From CAYWVO01 sp964461835 (lineage in GTDB: Bacteria; Zixibacteria; MSB-5A5; WJJR01; JAJRUJ01), in NCBI GenBank assembly GCA_964461835.1, contig CAYWVO010000001.1:124001-188000 (forward strand): 64,000 nt of DNA. The letters are read 5' to 3'. Below the pieces are notes generated by a model. It had not been told where the DNA came from. It made no database searches and saw only the letters and a list, made by a program, of their open reading frames with translations. The translations under genes were made by a program, and so were the position numbers. Position 1 is the first letter of the stretch. Each line of letters opens with the position of its first letter. Positions 45,695-55,070 of the stretch are shown here, piece by piece.

Positions 45695-45721
45695 AAAAAG
45701 CCGAGAGCGTGTGCTCCCGGC
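45695..45721 (-). terminator. rho-independent terminator of the 1108-residue protein gene
   Basis: On the minus strand a 9-bp stem GCCGGGAGC / GCTCTCGGC (one G-T pair) with an ACAC loop and TTTTT lies 29 bases past the stop codon. Confidence 0.88.
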
Positions 45722-45749
45722 GTTTTGTGGCTCTTTCACTGTCTACAAG

Positions 45750-48700
45750 TTAGAAATCGCCGCCCAGTGAGAAATAGTATCTTGGCCGCTCGGCAACGGT
45801 ATTGAGATTAGTCCGCCAGGCGGTGTCGAATCGGAGTACGAGAAATCCCAGGTTGGCGCGGATCCCGAAGCCAAAGGATGCCTTGATATCCTGCAACTTC
45901 GTGGGTCCTCTCCCGCTGGTGACCCCTTTAAACGGGCGATCATCATCCCAGGCGGCGCCCATATCGTAAAACAAGGCGCCCTTAACCTGTGAGAGCGTCA
46001 TCGGCAGCGGGAAGCGCATGGCGAAATATTCAATGAAGGGATAACGGAATTCCACGTTGACCAAGGCGTACCGCGTGCCTGAAAACTCGTAGTAATCCCA
46101 GCCGCGTAACGGCGAAACCAATTGCGAAAAATACAATCCGTCAACCTCGTAGACTTCATCGGAGGCAATATCGGAGCTAATCCAGTTGGGCACGCCACCG
46201 AGGAAAAAGCGTTTCGGATTGCGGCCCTCGGAGAGTCCGCCGCTGATGCGGAACGCGAAGGAGTAGCGTTTCTTAATGCTGACGTATTTGCGGTAATCGA
46301 CGGTCAGCGCCTGATAGGCAATGTCCTTGGAAAGCCCGTCCGGTGCAACCTCCAACGCCAGTCGGTAGCGCGTCCCGTCTCGCGGTCCGGTCAATCCCCA
46401 AATCACAGTGTCATGGATCAATGACAGCGTTCCCACGAACACGCGATCCGAACGATCGTTGAACTCCCCGAATCGGTTGGGATCGTACCAGGTCCGATCA
46501 ATGAAGACCAAAAAACCGTCGAAATCCGCCCTGGTAAATTTGGAAAACGGACGGGACGCCCGAAACTGTGCGCCGTAGGTACGGTCCGAGAACCGGCGCC
46601 ATCGCCCATCGAAATCAGAGTAGAACTCATACGTGTATTTAGAGTGAAACAGCCCCACACCGTAGTCGATGCGCTTGCGGTTGTAGAAATACAGCAAATT
46701 GAAATTGCTCTGGTCGATGGTGTTTACTAAGTCGGTGTACAACACGAATTGGTGATCGCCCAGGTAATCGGAGAGGACGAACACCACTTGTCCCTGCAGG
46801 CCGAAAAACGGGTCGAAGGAGGTGTAGCCGGTCGCGATGTCCGGCGTGAAGCGCAGCTTGTATTTTTTCTTATGATACCGTACGACTCCATTAATCGTAT
46901 CCTGGGGCGCATCCGGGGATTGCGGACGTAAGTCGGCCTCATGTCTCCCCAACTCCGGATTCCAGCGTATGGGTGTGTCGTCGTCCTTCCCCGGCGAGGT
47001 AAAGACCCCCGACCAGACCGTATCCTGGTAGGCTGCAGCGGAATCGGCAGCGGCTTCATCTGTTTCGGTAGCCGCCGAATCGGATGAGTCGACGAACGCA
47101 GTCTTGCGCAGATCGCTGGAGGAGATTGATACACCGGTAAATTCCGATTCCTCAATGTTCTCTTCATAGGCATCGATGGAAGTTTCTTCTTCACCGAAAG
47201 CGAACACCGATGGCTCTTCCAGTCCGAGTTTCGTCTTGGCGAATTCGGTTAACTCGAGACTCTCGCCGGGTTCCACTGCCGGTTGCAAATCACTCATGAC
47301 GAAAATATCGAATCCACCGTGATAAAAGCCGGAGAACGCGATGCGCTTGCCGTCCGGCGACCAGGTGGGCGTGAAACACCCCGAAAGAGAATTGGTGATC
47401 GGGTAGAGATCGCCGGATTCAAGTTCCTTCACATAGAGATTGAATATCCCATTGCGGTCGGAGACAAAACATAGCCGCCGTGAGTCCGGGGAAAAGACCG
47501 GGGAGCCATTGAAGCCGGTGGTGTCGGTCAACGCCGTTACTTTTCCGGTCATGCGCTCGGCCAGAAAGACATTGTATGTACCGTATTCAAAGTTAATACC
47601 GGGAGGATTCTCCAGCATCAATTTGCCGTCCACTGCCGGCCGATCACAGCCAAACGCAATATATTTCCCGTCCGACGAATACGATGGTTCCTGTTCATCA
47701 TACCGGTCGTTGGTAAGCCGCGTAAGCTCGCCGGAGTCCAACTGGAGGGAGTACAAATCACTCTGACCATCTTTCCAGCCGGCGAAAACAATAGCGCCAC
47801 CGTCCGGTGACCACGCCGGAGAGCGCATCGTCTGAAAATCGAACTTCCATTTCTTGACGGTTTCGTTCGTGGTAAGAGAATAGACTACTAAGGCATCGTG
47901 GCCGTGGCTTTTCGAGACAAAGGCCAGCTCTTCCCCGTTGGGCGCCCAGGTCATACCACTGACGTAAGAATGCAGGCTCTCGAAATCCGCTGAACGAGAT
48001 GCCTTGACAGCGCGTTTAATGGTTTTGCCGTCCACGCCGGAGATAATGCGAATCTCGGTATAACCGCTGACGTCGGTGAAAATTGCCAGCATGTCCCCGT
48101 TGGGTGCGTAAACGGGCTTTTCGTTATAGAATGAGCCATCCTCAGTGTGATCAGTCAGGTATTTGGCAAAATCGCGGGGTTCTTCGCGGATTGAGATTTC
48201 CGGCCAATAGGTCTTGCGCAATCGCCGGTGCCATTCTTCTGAAAACTCTTTCACACTTTTGCCGATTGCTTTCTTCAAGCCGTCGTCGGTGGAAAGTTCG
48301 GTCATCGACTTATGGATGACCTCGGCAATTTTTTCCTCGCCATATTTCTCGGCGAGATACAAAACCGCCGATTGGCCTTGTTTATACGCCAGGAAACCGC
48401 CGACATACTCCAGCGGCTGCAGGTAATCGTGAATAACCGCGTCCCGGGCCACCATATCCCCGAACGTGTCCCAACCGTAGCGGGACGAATATTCGGCGAA
48501 TCCCTCTGCCAGCCAGAGCGGCTGTTGATAGACATAACGGCGAGAGACCAGCGAACCGAAAGCGCCGCCATACAGCAAGTCAAAGGTGACCGCGTGAGTC
48601 AATTCATGATGCAGAACGTGCCGAAAATCCTCGTAGGAGCCGGTGAACGGCATGACCATCCGGTTTTTGAATGATTCGGTAAAGCCGCCGACTCCTTCCT

Positions 48701-49076
48701 CCAGGATGCTGCCGGTGACATTTGTTTGCTGGAAGTCGTTGTGCGAGAGGTAGATAATTGCCGGCACGCGCTTGGTAAGCCGATGGTTGAGCTGCCGTGA
48801 GATGTCGACATATGACGATTCCAGTACCGTGGCAGCAAAAAGCGCCAACTCATACCCACCGTCGTAAAAATACACATCGAAATGATCGGATTGGATATAA
48901 GACCATTCAAAGGTGTCATATTGGACTTTGTTCTTGCCAAAATAGACGGTTTGCGCGGAGGCGGTGTCAATCGCGCCAATGAAAACCGCCATCACCGCAA
49001 CAAGCACCAAGCCACCAACGCCGGAACCTAATCTGTTACCTCGCGTAAGTGGACGCATCATTAGCACACCCTTCAT
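45750..49076 (-). CDS. MA-family peptidase / TolB-propeller / outer-membrane barrel fusion
   Basis: A 1108-residue exported protein (signal peptide ending near TASA). Residues ~45-290 are a gluzincin-type peptidase domain with HELTH (157-161) and the third-ligand region LAEGFAEY (Glu191). Residues ~300-640 contain PD40/TolB-like propeller repeats such as PVFSPDSRRLCFVSDRNG and PTWSPDGKRIAFSGFY. An acidic Ser/Ala linker follows, and the last ~330 residues look like a BamA/surface-antigen-type beta-barrel ending ERPRYYFSLGGDF with a terminal Phe. A surface or periplasmic protease anchored in the outer membrane is likely. The ATG at 49076 follows GGGGAA. The gene lies 75 bases after murA. Confidence 0.88.
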   Translation of the reverse strand: MKGVLMMRPLTRGNRLGSGVGGLVLVAVMAVFIGAIDTASAQTVYFGKNKVQYDTFEWSYIQSDHFDVYFYDGGYELALFAATVLESSYVDISRQLNHRLTKRVPAIIYLSHNDFQQTNVTGSILEEGVGGFTESFKNRMVMPFTGSYEDFRHVLHHELTHAVTFDLLYGGAFGSLVSRRYVYQQPLWLAEGFAEYSSRYGWDTFGDMVARDAVIHDYLQPLEYVGGFLAYKQGQSAVLYLAEKYGEEKIAEVIHKSMTELSTDDGLKKAIGKSVKEFSEEWHRRLRKTYWPEISIREEPRDFAKYLTDHTEDGSFYNEKPVYAPNGDMLAIFTDVSGYTEIRIISGVDGKTIKRAVKASRSADFESLHSYVSGMTWAPNGEELAFVSKSHGHDALVVYSLTTNETVKKWKFDFQTMRSPAWSPDGGAIVFAGWKDGQSDLYSLQLDSGELTRLTNDRYDEQEPSYSSDGKYIAFGCDRPAVDGKLMLENPPGINFEYGTYNVFLAERMTGKVTALTDTTGFNGSPVFSPDSRRLCFVSDRNGIFNLYVKELESGDLYPITNSLSGCFTPTWSPDGKRIAFSGFYHGGFDIFVMSDLQPAVEPGESLELTEFAKTKLGLEEPSVFAFGEEETSIDAYEENIEESEFTGVSISSSDLRKTAFVDSSDSAATETDEAAADSAAAYQDTVWSGVFTSPGKDDDTPIRWNPELGRHEADLRPQSPDAPQDTINGVVRYHKKKYKLRFTPDIATGYTSFDPFFGLQGQVVFVLSDYLGDHQFVLYTDLVNTIDQSNFNLLYFYNRKRIDYGVGLFHSKYTYEFYSDFDGRWRRFSDRTYGAQFRASRPFSKFTRADFDGFLVFIDRTWYDPNRFGEFNDRSDRVFVGTLSLIHDTVIWGLTGPRDGTRYRLALEVAPDGLSKDIAYQALTVDYRKYVSIKKRYSFAFRISGGLSEGRNPKRFFLGGVPNWISSDIASDEVYEVDGLYFSQLVSPLRGWDYYEFSGTRYALVNVEFRYPFIEYFAMRFPLPMTLSQVKGALFYDMGAAWDDDRPFKGVTSGRGPTKLQDIKASFGFGIRANLGFLVLRFDTAWRTNLNTVAERPRYYFSLGGDF

Positions 49077-49151
49077 CAGTTTCCCCGAGTCACCCTGCCG
49101 TTATGTAGTACGTTTTTCCTATCAATATGGCTTACAAAAAGGCGCCCTTCC

Positions 49152-50414
49152 TCATACCCGCACTCTTTGAATATCGGCACCCAACCGTTTGAGTTTTTCC
49201 TCAATCCGGTGATATCCTCGATCAATGTGATACACCCGCAACACCTCTGATACTCCGTCCGCGGCCAATGCCGCCAATATCAATCCCGCCCCCGCGCGGA
49301 TATCCGAGGCCATTACGGAGGCTGCCCGGAGTTTTTTGATACCGTTCACGGTGGCCTCGGCGCCGCTGACGGTAATATTTGCTCCCATCCGATTGAGTTC
49401 CATCGCGTGCGCAAACCGTTGAGGGAATACTGTCTCGGTTATTCTCGCGGTCCCCTCTGCGACTGCCAAGACTGACATAATCGCGGCCTGTAAGTCCGTG
49501 GGAAACCCCGGGTACGGAAAGGTCATGACATCAGCGGCTTTAAGCCGCGCCGGCCCCCGCACGTTTATCTTACTCTTGGTCGCTTCCACCACCGTATTCG
49601 TTTCACTCAATTTTAAAGTAACTGCTTCCAGATCAGCGGGTCTGACATTGGTCAGCTCGACATAGCCGCCGGTAACTGCGGCAGCCATCATCAGCGTCCC
49701 GGCTTCCAGACGGTCGGGCATCACCTGGTACTCCACCGGTTTGAGACGTTTTACGCCGGTAATCTGCATAATTGGCGTACCCGCACCACTGATCTTCGCA
49801 CCGGCCTTATTCAAGAAATTGGCGACATCCACCACTTCCGGGTCGGTCGCGGCGTTAATCAGTATCGTCTTGCCCGAGGCAACCGCTGCGGCAGTCATCA
49901 GGTTTTCGGTCCCGGTGTGGGTGGGCCGGTCGAAATAGACGGCGGAACCGGCCAGTTTCGGGCACTGAGCATAGATATACCCACCTTCTTCCGCGAAGTT
50001 CACGCCCAGACACCGCAGGCCTTTCAGATGTAAATCAACGGGTCGTGGCCCCAGAGAACAGCCGCCGGGCAGGGAGATCTTTGCCTCACCAAATCGTCCG
50101 ACCAGGGCTCCAAGCACAAGAAATGACGCCCGCATTTTACGCATCAGATCATAGGGAACTTCGTGAGATTCCAGCTTTTCTGCATTTATGGAGAGCGTGT
50201 GGGATTTGGGGTCATATTCACAGTGGGCGCCTAGATGGTTCAGCACATCGACGGTGGTGTGTACATCGACGAGATCGGGCACGCCTTTGATGACCGATGT
50301 CCCCTTTTTAATGAGCAGTGCGGCGGTAAGAATTGGCAGAACGGCGTTTTTGGAACCGTCGATGCGCACCGACCCGGAGAGGTTTTTCCCGCCGGTGATG
50401 ATGAATTTATCCAT
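49152..50414 (-). CDS. murA: UDP-N-acetylglucosamine 1-carboxyvinyltransferase
   Basis: A 420-residue enzyme of the first committed step of peptidoglycan synthesis, adding enolpyruvate to UDP-GlcNAc. The start KFIITGGKNLSGSVRIDGSK and the active-site Cys in LPGGCSLGPRPVDLH are intact; Cys rather than Asp at this site implies fosfomycin sensitivity is possible. The ATG at 50414 was chosen because the family begins there; the frame runs open to 50600 but those 62 residues are not MurA-like. An AGGAAGG site lies a little further than ideal. Confidence 0.96.
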   Translation of the reverse strand: MDKFIITGGKNLSGSVRIDGSKNAVLPILTAALLIKKGTSVIKGVPDLVDVHTTVDVLNHLGAHCEYDPKSHTLSINAEKLESHEVPYDLMRKMRASFLVLGALVGRFGEAKISLPGGCSLGPRPVDLHLKGLRCLGVNFAEEGGYIYAQCPKLAGSAVYFDRPTHTGTENLMTAAAVASGKTILINAATDPEVVDVANFLNKAGAKISGAGTPIMQITGVKRLKPVEYQVMPDRLEAGTLMMAAAVTGGYVELTNVRPADLEAVTLKLSETNTVVEATKSKINVRGPARLKAADVMTFPYPGFPTDLQAAIMSVLAVAEGTARITETVFPQRFAHAMELNRMGANITVSGAEATVNGIKKLRAASVMASDIRAGAGLILAALAADGVSEVLRVYHIDRGYHRIEEKLKRLGADIQRVRV

Positions 50415-50572
50415 GGGATTTCTGCCCTTCCTGTACGGCTGTTGATGTGCCTCGCGCGGTGTAATCCCTTGCTGTTTATACCCCGAAGGGAGGGTTTTGA
50501 TTCCCGACAAGTAAGTCAAGCGAAAATGAATGTCGGGCAGACAGGACCCGATCGTGGGGAGACCAACAGCAA

Positions 50573-50596
50573 GGTCGGCAGCAGCGGCTGCCGACC
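50573..50596 (-). terminator. strong hairpin after the papain-like peptidase gene
   Basis: A perfect 10-bp stem GGTCGGCAGC / GCTGCCGACC with a 4-base loop, 29 bases past the stop codon at 50625. The T-run on the minus strand is poor (TTGCTGTT), so termination may be partial. Confidence 0.65.
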
Positions 50597-50624
50597 TCAT
50601 TTTTCGATTGATTACCGCAATTGT

Positions 50625-53042
50625 CTACTGTGCACACGGATCGCAACGGGCATCCAAGCCCAAGTAGACATAATTCACCAGGAACTGAACATCCAATGGG
50701 TCCACGGCGCCGTCGCAGTTGACATCGCCGACGGCGTATGGGCAGGACGGTTTCAGGCAACGGCCATCATTGCCCAAATAGACGAACTGTACAAGATATT
50801 GCGCGTCCAGTGGGTCGGCACTCATATCGCAGTTCACGTCGCCGGTGATTCCACAATCGCAAATATCGCAGTAGTACGTCACAACTTCAAAGGCATCCAG
50901 GCCGGCCTCGACTACCGAACCATCCCACAAATCGGAGGCTTCGAATTTGACCTTCATCTGGTCGGTCGGCGTCATGAAGTCATTCACCCGCAGGCTATAT
51001 TCGTGCCATCCGCCCGAAGCACCAGCGGTAGGCCCAAGCGTGTCCACCGGCACCCAGGACTGGCCCTCATCAGCGGAGAGAAACACAACGAAGAGGTCAT
51101 TCATCGGATCGGCACCACAGATATTGGAATACCAGCAGGCATAGCTGATTACCGGATCACCCAATGTCAGGTCAAGCGTCGGCGAAATCAGTGAGGTGCG
51201 GCCACCATCGATGTCGGAATTCCCCTCGCGGTTGGCAGTCAGGTAACAACTGCCGGAGCCGTCGTAATCGGTCGGCGGATCGCAGCGGGTGCCGCCGCCA
51301 ATCGGTACTCCACGTTCCCACGCTCCGTCGGTAAGGCCGGGGTCGTTTTCAACAGTCCAGCCCAAGTCGGTCTCATAGTTGTCCGCAAAAAGCGACGTTG
51401 CTTGGCCCACGTATGCCGAGTACAGACTATCCGGGGCGGAAGAGGGATGGTAGACCATGCCGGACTCGGTCGCTTCGGCGCCGAAGTAATATTCCGGAGT
51501 ATCCCCACAATCGGCCATGGGCAGCGTTGCCATATATTGATCATTTCCCATCGCCGTCATGGAAAATCCGTCGAAACTCCCGCCAGCAGTCCGCCAATAA
51601 AGCGTGCCAGTACCCGGGATATAGGTGTCGCCCACTTCCTCAATCTCCACGATCAGGTAGATTGAGGTCCCGGGAGGAATAACGTCAGGAGGAGGATCGA
51701 CCAGCGACAAGCGCAGAGGCGGATTCTCTCGCGCCAATCCCTTAATGCAGAAATTTGCGGTCATATCCTCGTTCGTGAGATCGGTCCACTGCGCACCATC
51801 GAAATAATAACTTTGACCGGGATCCGCGGATGACGTGACCATGACCAGATACTGGTACCCCAACAGGACTGGAACATCCGAAGTCCGATCGAACGGATGC
51901 CCGCCGGCGGAGAGATCAACATACAGGTAAAAATCTTCGCCGGCATCGAGCGCAATCGGGGTATCCAGTGTGATCGTATGGAACCCCGAATACGCAATTA
52001 CGCCGGTCTGGGAAGTCAACTCGTCCAGCAATTGCCCACCTTCGAACCGGTCATAGACGCGGGCAGTGTACGTCACATTGTCCGCTGCCGTGTAAAAGCT
52101 GATTGCCTCCAGGATTTGTGCGCGCGGCGCGACAAACGCATTAAACGCCTCCGCACAATCTGTTTTGGTATCACGCCAACCATGGTAATCATGGTAATAG
52201 ACATATTCATACTGCATCGGCTCGACATCGCGGAAGGAGATGATACCCATCTCGGGATGTTGTCCGCAATGCTTGTCGTAGTAGGAAATCCAGAAATATC
52301 CATCCTCGCCCCAGCCGGCGCCCCAGCTGTTCTTACACAACCATGCACCCGGTTGGGGGGCCGCGGTGGAGAGCGTATCATCCCAACCAATAATGGCAAT
52401 TGCGTGATTGGGGTCTGTCGGATCACTGGGAGGTTGGTAATGTCGATTGTTGATAATAAATGAGCCATCATAACACATGCACGTCCCTACCGCACCCTCG
52501 GTCATGATGGTGTTCTTAATCGTCTCAATGTTGCTCAAGTCAGTTTCCGCCACGAACCATTCAATATGACGGGGATAGTAGTAGTGATAGTCCGGATGGC
52601 AGCGAATTGGCGGCTCTGCATACGATTGCCCATCGACGTCGCGCACCGCGCCTTCGCCTCGTGACAAGTAGGCCGCGGTCACTCGATAGTCTCCGCCCTG
52701 ATGGACCGTCAAGCCATCTCCCGTCGGCGGCTCGGTATCGTCATTGTTGTGTTGGTTGAAGCCATTCCACCAATCAAGATGGTATTCAGCGAGGTTTGGC
52801 TCGCCGCTCTCACCGGCGGCAGCCCACGATCCCGTAAAGAGCAGGTTGCTTTCCATGGCGGCCATAGCGCCATGGGTCCAACAGGTTCCCCCTGATTGAC
52901 TTTTGACGGTGGTAACATAATTCTCCCCGGCCACGTCTCGCAGATCATAGGTCAGCGGAGCAGCAACAGCATGCGAGAAACAGAGGGCCGAGAAACATAT
53001 TCCGATAATCAGAGCGGCCGCAAAACGTACTGGTAAGCGCAT
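50625..53042 (-). CDS. secreted papain-like (C1) peptidase with lectin-like and dockerin-like domains
   Basis: An 806-residue exported protein. The C1A catalytic domain shows Cys53 in SGGTCWTHGAMAAMES, His212 in DPNHAIAIIGWDD and Asn237 in LCKNSWGAGWGEDGY. A lectin-like domain (~270-440) follows, typical of the C1 peptidase/lectin family. Then come Ig-like and jelly-roll segments, including LISPTLDLTLGDPVISYA. It ends in two dockerin-like modules, GDVNCDMSADPLDAQYLVQF and GDVNCDGAVDPLDVQFLVNY. I used the ATG at 53042, directly at the signal peptide (RLPVRFAAALIIGICFSAL); a start at 53078 would add 12 residues. Cell-surface or secreted protein breakdown is the likely job. Confidence 0.92.
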   Translation of the reverse strand: MRLPVRFAAALIIGICFSALCFSHAVAAPLTYDLRDVAGENYVTTVKSQSGGTCWTHGAMAAMESNLLFTGSWAAAGESGEPNLAEYHLDWWNGFNQHNNDDTEPPTGDGLTVHQGGDYRVTAAYLSRGEGAVRDVDGQSYAEPPIRCHPDYHYYYPRHIEWFVAETDLSNIETIKNTIMTEGAVGTCMCYDGSFIINNRHYQPPSDPTDPNHAIAIIGWDDTLSTAAPQPGAWLCKNSWGAGWGEDGYFWISYYDKHCGQHPEMGIISFRDVEPMQYEYVYYHDYHGWRDTKTDCAEAFNAFVAPRAQILEAISFYTAADNVTYTARVYDRFEGGQLLDELTSQTGVIAYSGFHTITLDTPIALDAGEDFYLYVDLSAGGHPFDRTSDVPVLLGYQYLVMVTSSADPGQSYYFDGAQWTDLTNEDMTANFCIKGLARENPPLRLSLVDPPPDVIPPGTSIYLIVEIEEVGDTYIPGTGTLYWRTAGGSFDGFSMTAMGNDQYMATLPMADCGDTPEYYFGAEATESGMVYHPSSAPDSLYSAYVGQATSLFADNYETDLGWTVENDPGLTDGAWERGVPIGGGTRCDPPTDYDGSGSCYLTANREGNSDIDGGRTSLISPTLDLTLGDPVISYACWYSNICGADPMNDLFVVFLSADEGQSWVPVDTLGPTAGASGGWHEYSLRVNDFMTPTDQMKVKFEASDLWDGSVVEAGLDAFEVVTYYCDICDCGITGDVNCDMSADPLDAQYLVQFVYLGNDGRCLKPSCPYAVGDVNCDGAVDPLDVQFLVNYVYLGLDARCDPCAQ

Positions 53043-53177
53043 AGATCCCCCGATTTGTCTGTGCGGCATTGAGAGCACCCGTAGCCCATCAGACTAATTG
53101 TCTCCCACGACATTAAGATAACCGAATTGAAGAAAAACGCAAGGTTGAGGATCACGCAATTGCGCGCCAGTGACGGA

Positions 53178-53855
53178 TTAGCGACGGAAGCGGAGGAAAA
53201 GCTTGACAAATTGATACGTATCAGTGAATCCCCGGAAATGGGATCTACTGCCGCAGTAAATTGTCTCAACCGGGATGACCCCGATACGAAAGCCGTGACG
53301 GCCAGCCTTGATTAACAGTTCGGACTCAAGTTCATACCCATCAGTTTCCAGGTGTAACTCCCGGAGAACCCGGCAGGCGATCAAACGGTAACCGGATTGC
53401 GAATCGGTGATTCTCTGATTAATGAACCGAGAGATCATCCAGGTGGAAATGCTATTACTCACCATGCGGTGCAGGGGCATTGTCCGGGGGGAGATTGTTC
53501 GAGATCCAATGAGGATGTCATGCCGGCCGGAGGCGTACGCATTGAGGAATACGGGAATTGATTCCGGCGCGTGTTGCAAATCTGCATCAAGTGTAATGAC
53601 TGCCGCGTAGCCCTCTTGCACGGCGTACGCAAAGCCGGTCTTCAACGCGGCACCCTTTCCCTGGTTTCGCGCATGCGCCAGCACCCGACAACCAGCCTCA
53701 CCAGCGATTTCGCCCGTGTTATCGACAGACCCGTCATCGATAACGATAACTGGAGAAGTCGGCGCGGCCTGTCCACATCGTCGAATAACCTCGCCGACCG
53801 TTTCGGCAGCATCATAGGCGGGGATAATCAGCGCAATGCGGGATGGACCAGTCAC
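53178..53855 (-). CDS. family 2 glycosyltransferase (polyprenyl-phosphate type)
   Basis: A 225-residue GT2 enzyme. The donor-binding motif is ALIIPAYDAAETVGEV, then VIDDGSVDNT, and the DxD motif in VITLDADLQHAPESI. It has no C-terminal membrane helices, as in short dolichol-phosphate-mannose-synthase-like enzymes. The start appears to be a GTG at 53855, six bases after the stop of the GNAT gene, without a strong ribosome site, so coupling by re-initiation is likely. Confidence 0.9.
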   Translation of the reverse strand: MTGPSRIALIIPAYDAAETVGEVIRRCGQAAPTSPVIVIDDGSVDNTGEIAGEAGCRVLAHARNQGKGAALKTGFAYAVQEGYAAVITLDADLQHAPESIPVFLNAYASGRHDILIGSRTISPRTMPLHRMVSNSISTWMISRFINQRITDSQSGYRLIACRVLRELHLETDGYELESELLIKAGRHGFRIGVIPVETIYCGSRSHFRGFTDTYQFVKLFLRFRR

Positions 53856-53861
53856 AATCGA

Positions 53862-54398
53862 TTACGCCGGGCCACAGGAGTAACGCCACATCGGGCCGGC
53901 AGCGGACGTAACTTGCGTTTTCTCGTAGATCCAATGTGGCCTGTCCCCGCGCGCAAAATCGGCCAGCACCCGATCGTACATCTTTTCCGCCTGGGTATTC
54001 TTTTTCAAGCAGTCCCAGGTGAGAATGTCACCACGCCGGTAAAAATCTTCCAGCAGAAACGTAAGAACTGACGAGCCAATATTCCGGCCGCGGAATGAGC
54101 GGTATATGTTAAACTCGGTCATTTTGAGGGGACGCGGCAGGGTCGGCCACTCTTGTTCCGTGAATTCCCGGAAAAAAATAAACCCAACTTTACCCCCACC
54201 AATGACGATCCAAAACAGCATATGGCCGGGGGTTCCATCCCAGTATCTTTCCCACTCGGGATAGGAAATCTCTTTCCCCGGAGGCACATCGTGCCCGATC
54301 ATGCGTTCCAGTTCTCGCAGATATTCCTGAAACACTGTCCGGAGTTCGTCTTTCTCCTCGGGGGAAACATCGACCAATTCAATCTCTGCAGTCGCCAT
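53862..54398 (-). CDS. GNAT-like N-acetyltransferase
   Basis: A 178-residue acetyltransferase. The fold core is YRSFRGRNIGSSVLTFLLED, carrying the RGxxIG acetyl-CoA loop, and WKNTQAEKMYDRV-like residues follow (CLKKNTQAEKMYDRV). The substrate is unknown. The reading frame is open to 54560, but residues before 54398 are a translation of the tRNA-Pro gene, so the ATG at 54398 is the start. The tRNA and this gene would share one transcript. Confidence 0.82.
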   Translation of the reverse strand: MATAEIELVDVSPEEKDELRTVFQEYLRELERMIGHDVPPGKEISYPEWERYWDGTPGHMLFWIVIGGGKVGFIFFREFTEQEWPTLPRPLKMTEFNIYRSFRGRNIGSSVLTFLLEDFYRRGDILTWDCLKKNTQAEKMYDRVLADFARGDRPHWIYEKTQVTSAAGPMWRYSCGPA

Positions 54399-54451
54399 GG
54401 GCTTCAGTATAAGTGATTCGTCAACCGCCGGAAAGCTAAAACCATTCGCGA

Positions 54452-54529
54452 TGGTCGGGGCGAGCAGATTTGAACTGCCGACCTCTCGCACCCCAAGCGA
54501 GTGCGCTAACCAGGCTGCGCTACGCCCCG
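54452..54529 (-). tRNA. tRNA-Pro (anticodon GGG)
   Basis: On the minus strand: acceptor CGGGGCG/CGCCCCG, D-arm, anticodon stem CTCGC/GCGAG with loop TTGGGGT (anticodon GGG), T-arm with TTCAAAT, and an encoded CCA at 54454-54452. It lies between the MerR and GNAT genes in the same orientation and is probably processed from their shared transcript. Confidence 0.93.
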
Positions 54530-54593
54530 TTTCGTTACCGGAGGAATCCGCCGGCATCATTCATATTCAGAAAACCGCGGTACGGCGAGAAAA

Positions 54594-55031
54594 TCAAGCA
54601 AAAAGTGTGATCAGCTCCTCTACCTCGCGACGGAGTTCCTTTAATTCACGTCGAATCTCGGTGACGCTCACCTGACCAGCAGGAGAGGATTCTGCGCCCT
54701 CGTCCGACTCACTGCTTGCCTGTTTTCTCTCAGCCCGGAGCCGTTGCCGGGCACCGCCAATCGTGAAGCCTTCCTTGTATAAGAGGTCACGAATGCGGAA
54801 CAACAGGTCAATGTCTTTCTGTTGGTAGATCCGGTTGCCCGCCTTGTTCTTACGAGGCTTCAACATATTGAATTCTTTCTCCCAGAAGCGGAGAACGTAT
54901 GTTTTGACCTCGAGCATGTCGGCAACCTCGGAGATCTTATGGTACAATTTCTCCGGCGGTCGTTTCAGTTTCACGCGTCGGCGTGAATGCTCCTGTGTTC
55001 TACTGTCTGTCCCGATCCCCGAATCATTCAT
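54594..55031 (-). CDS. MerR family transcriptional regulator
   Basis: A 145-residue DNA-binding protein. The winged HTH is YHKISEVADMLEVKTYVLRFWEKEF followed by NRIYQQKDIDLLFRIRDLL, a short MerR/MlrA-like form. A helical C-terminus (VTEIRRELKELRREVEELI) is likely the dimerising coiled coil. No ligand-binding Cys are present. GAGGGTG precedes the ATG. Regulators of this type often sit near gpsA/plsY or tRNA-Pro genes in FCB bacteria; its target here is unknown. Confidence 0.88.
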   Translation of the reverse strand: MNDSGIGTDSRTQEHSRRRVKLKRPPEKLYHKISEVADMLEVKTYVLRFWEKEFNMLKPRKNKAGNRIYQQKDIDLLFRIRDLLYKEGFTIGGARQRLRAERKQASSESDEGAESSPAGQVSVTEIRRELKELRREVEELITLFA

Positions 55032-55070
55032 AAGGGCACCCTCGTGCGATTGATCAGAGGCGGTCCCGTA

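Noticed and set aside
50415..50600. 62-residue extension of MurA
   Set aside because: Not MurA-like and runs through the hairpin region behind the peptidase gene.
50235..51194. 319-residue plus-strand frame
   Set aside because: Antisense to murA and the papain-like gene, both supported by active-site motifs.
54399..54560. N-terminal extension of the GNAT protein
   Set aside because: These codons are a translation of the tRNA-Pro gene.
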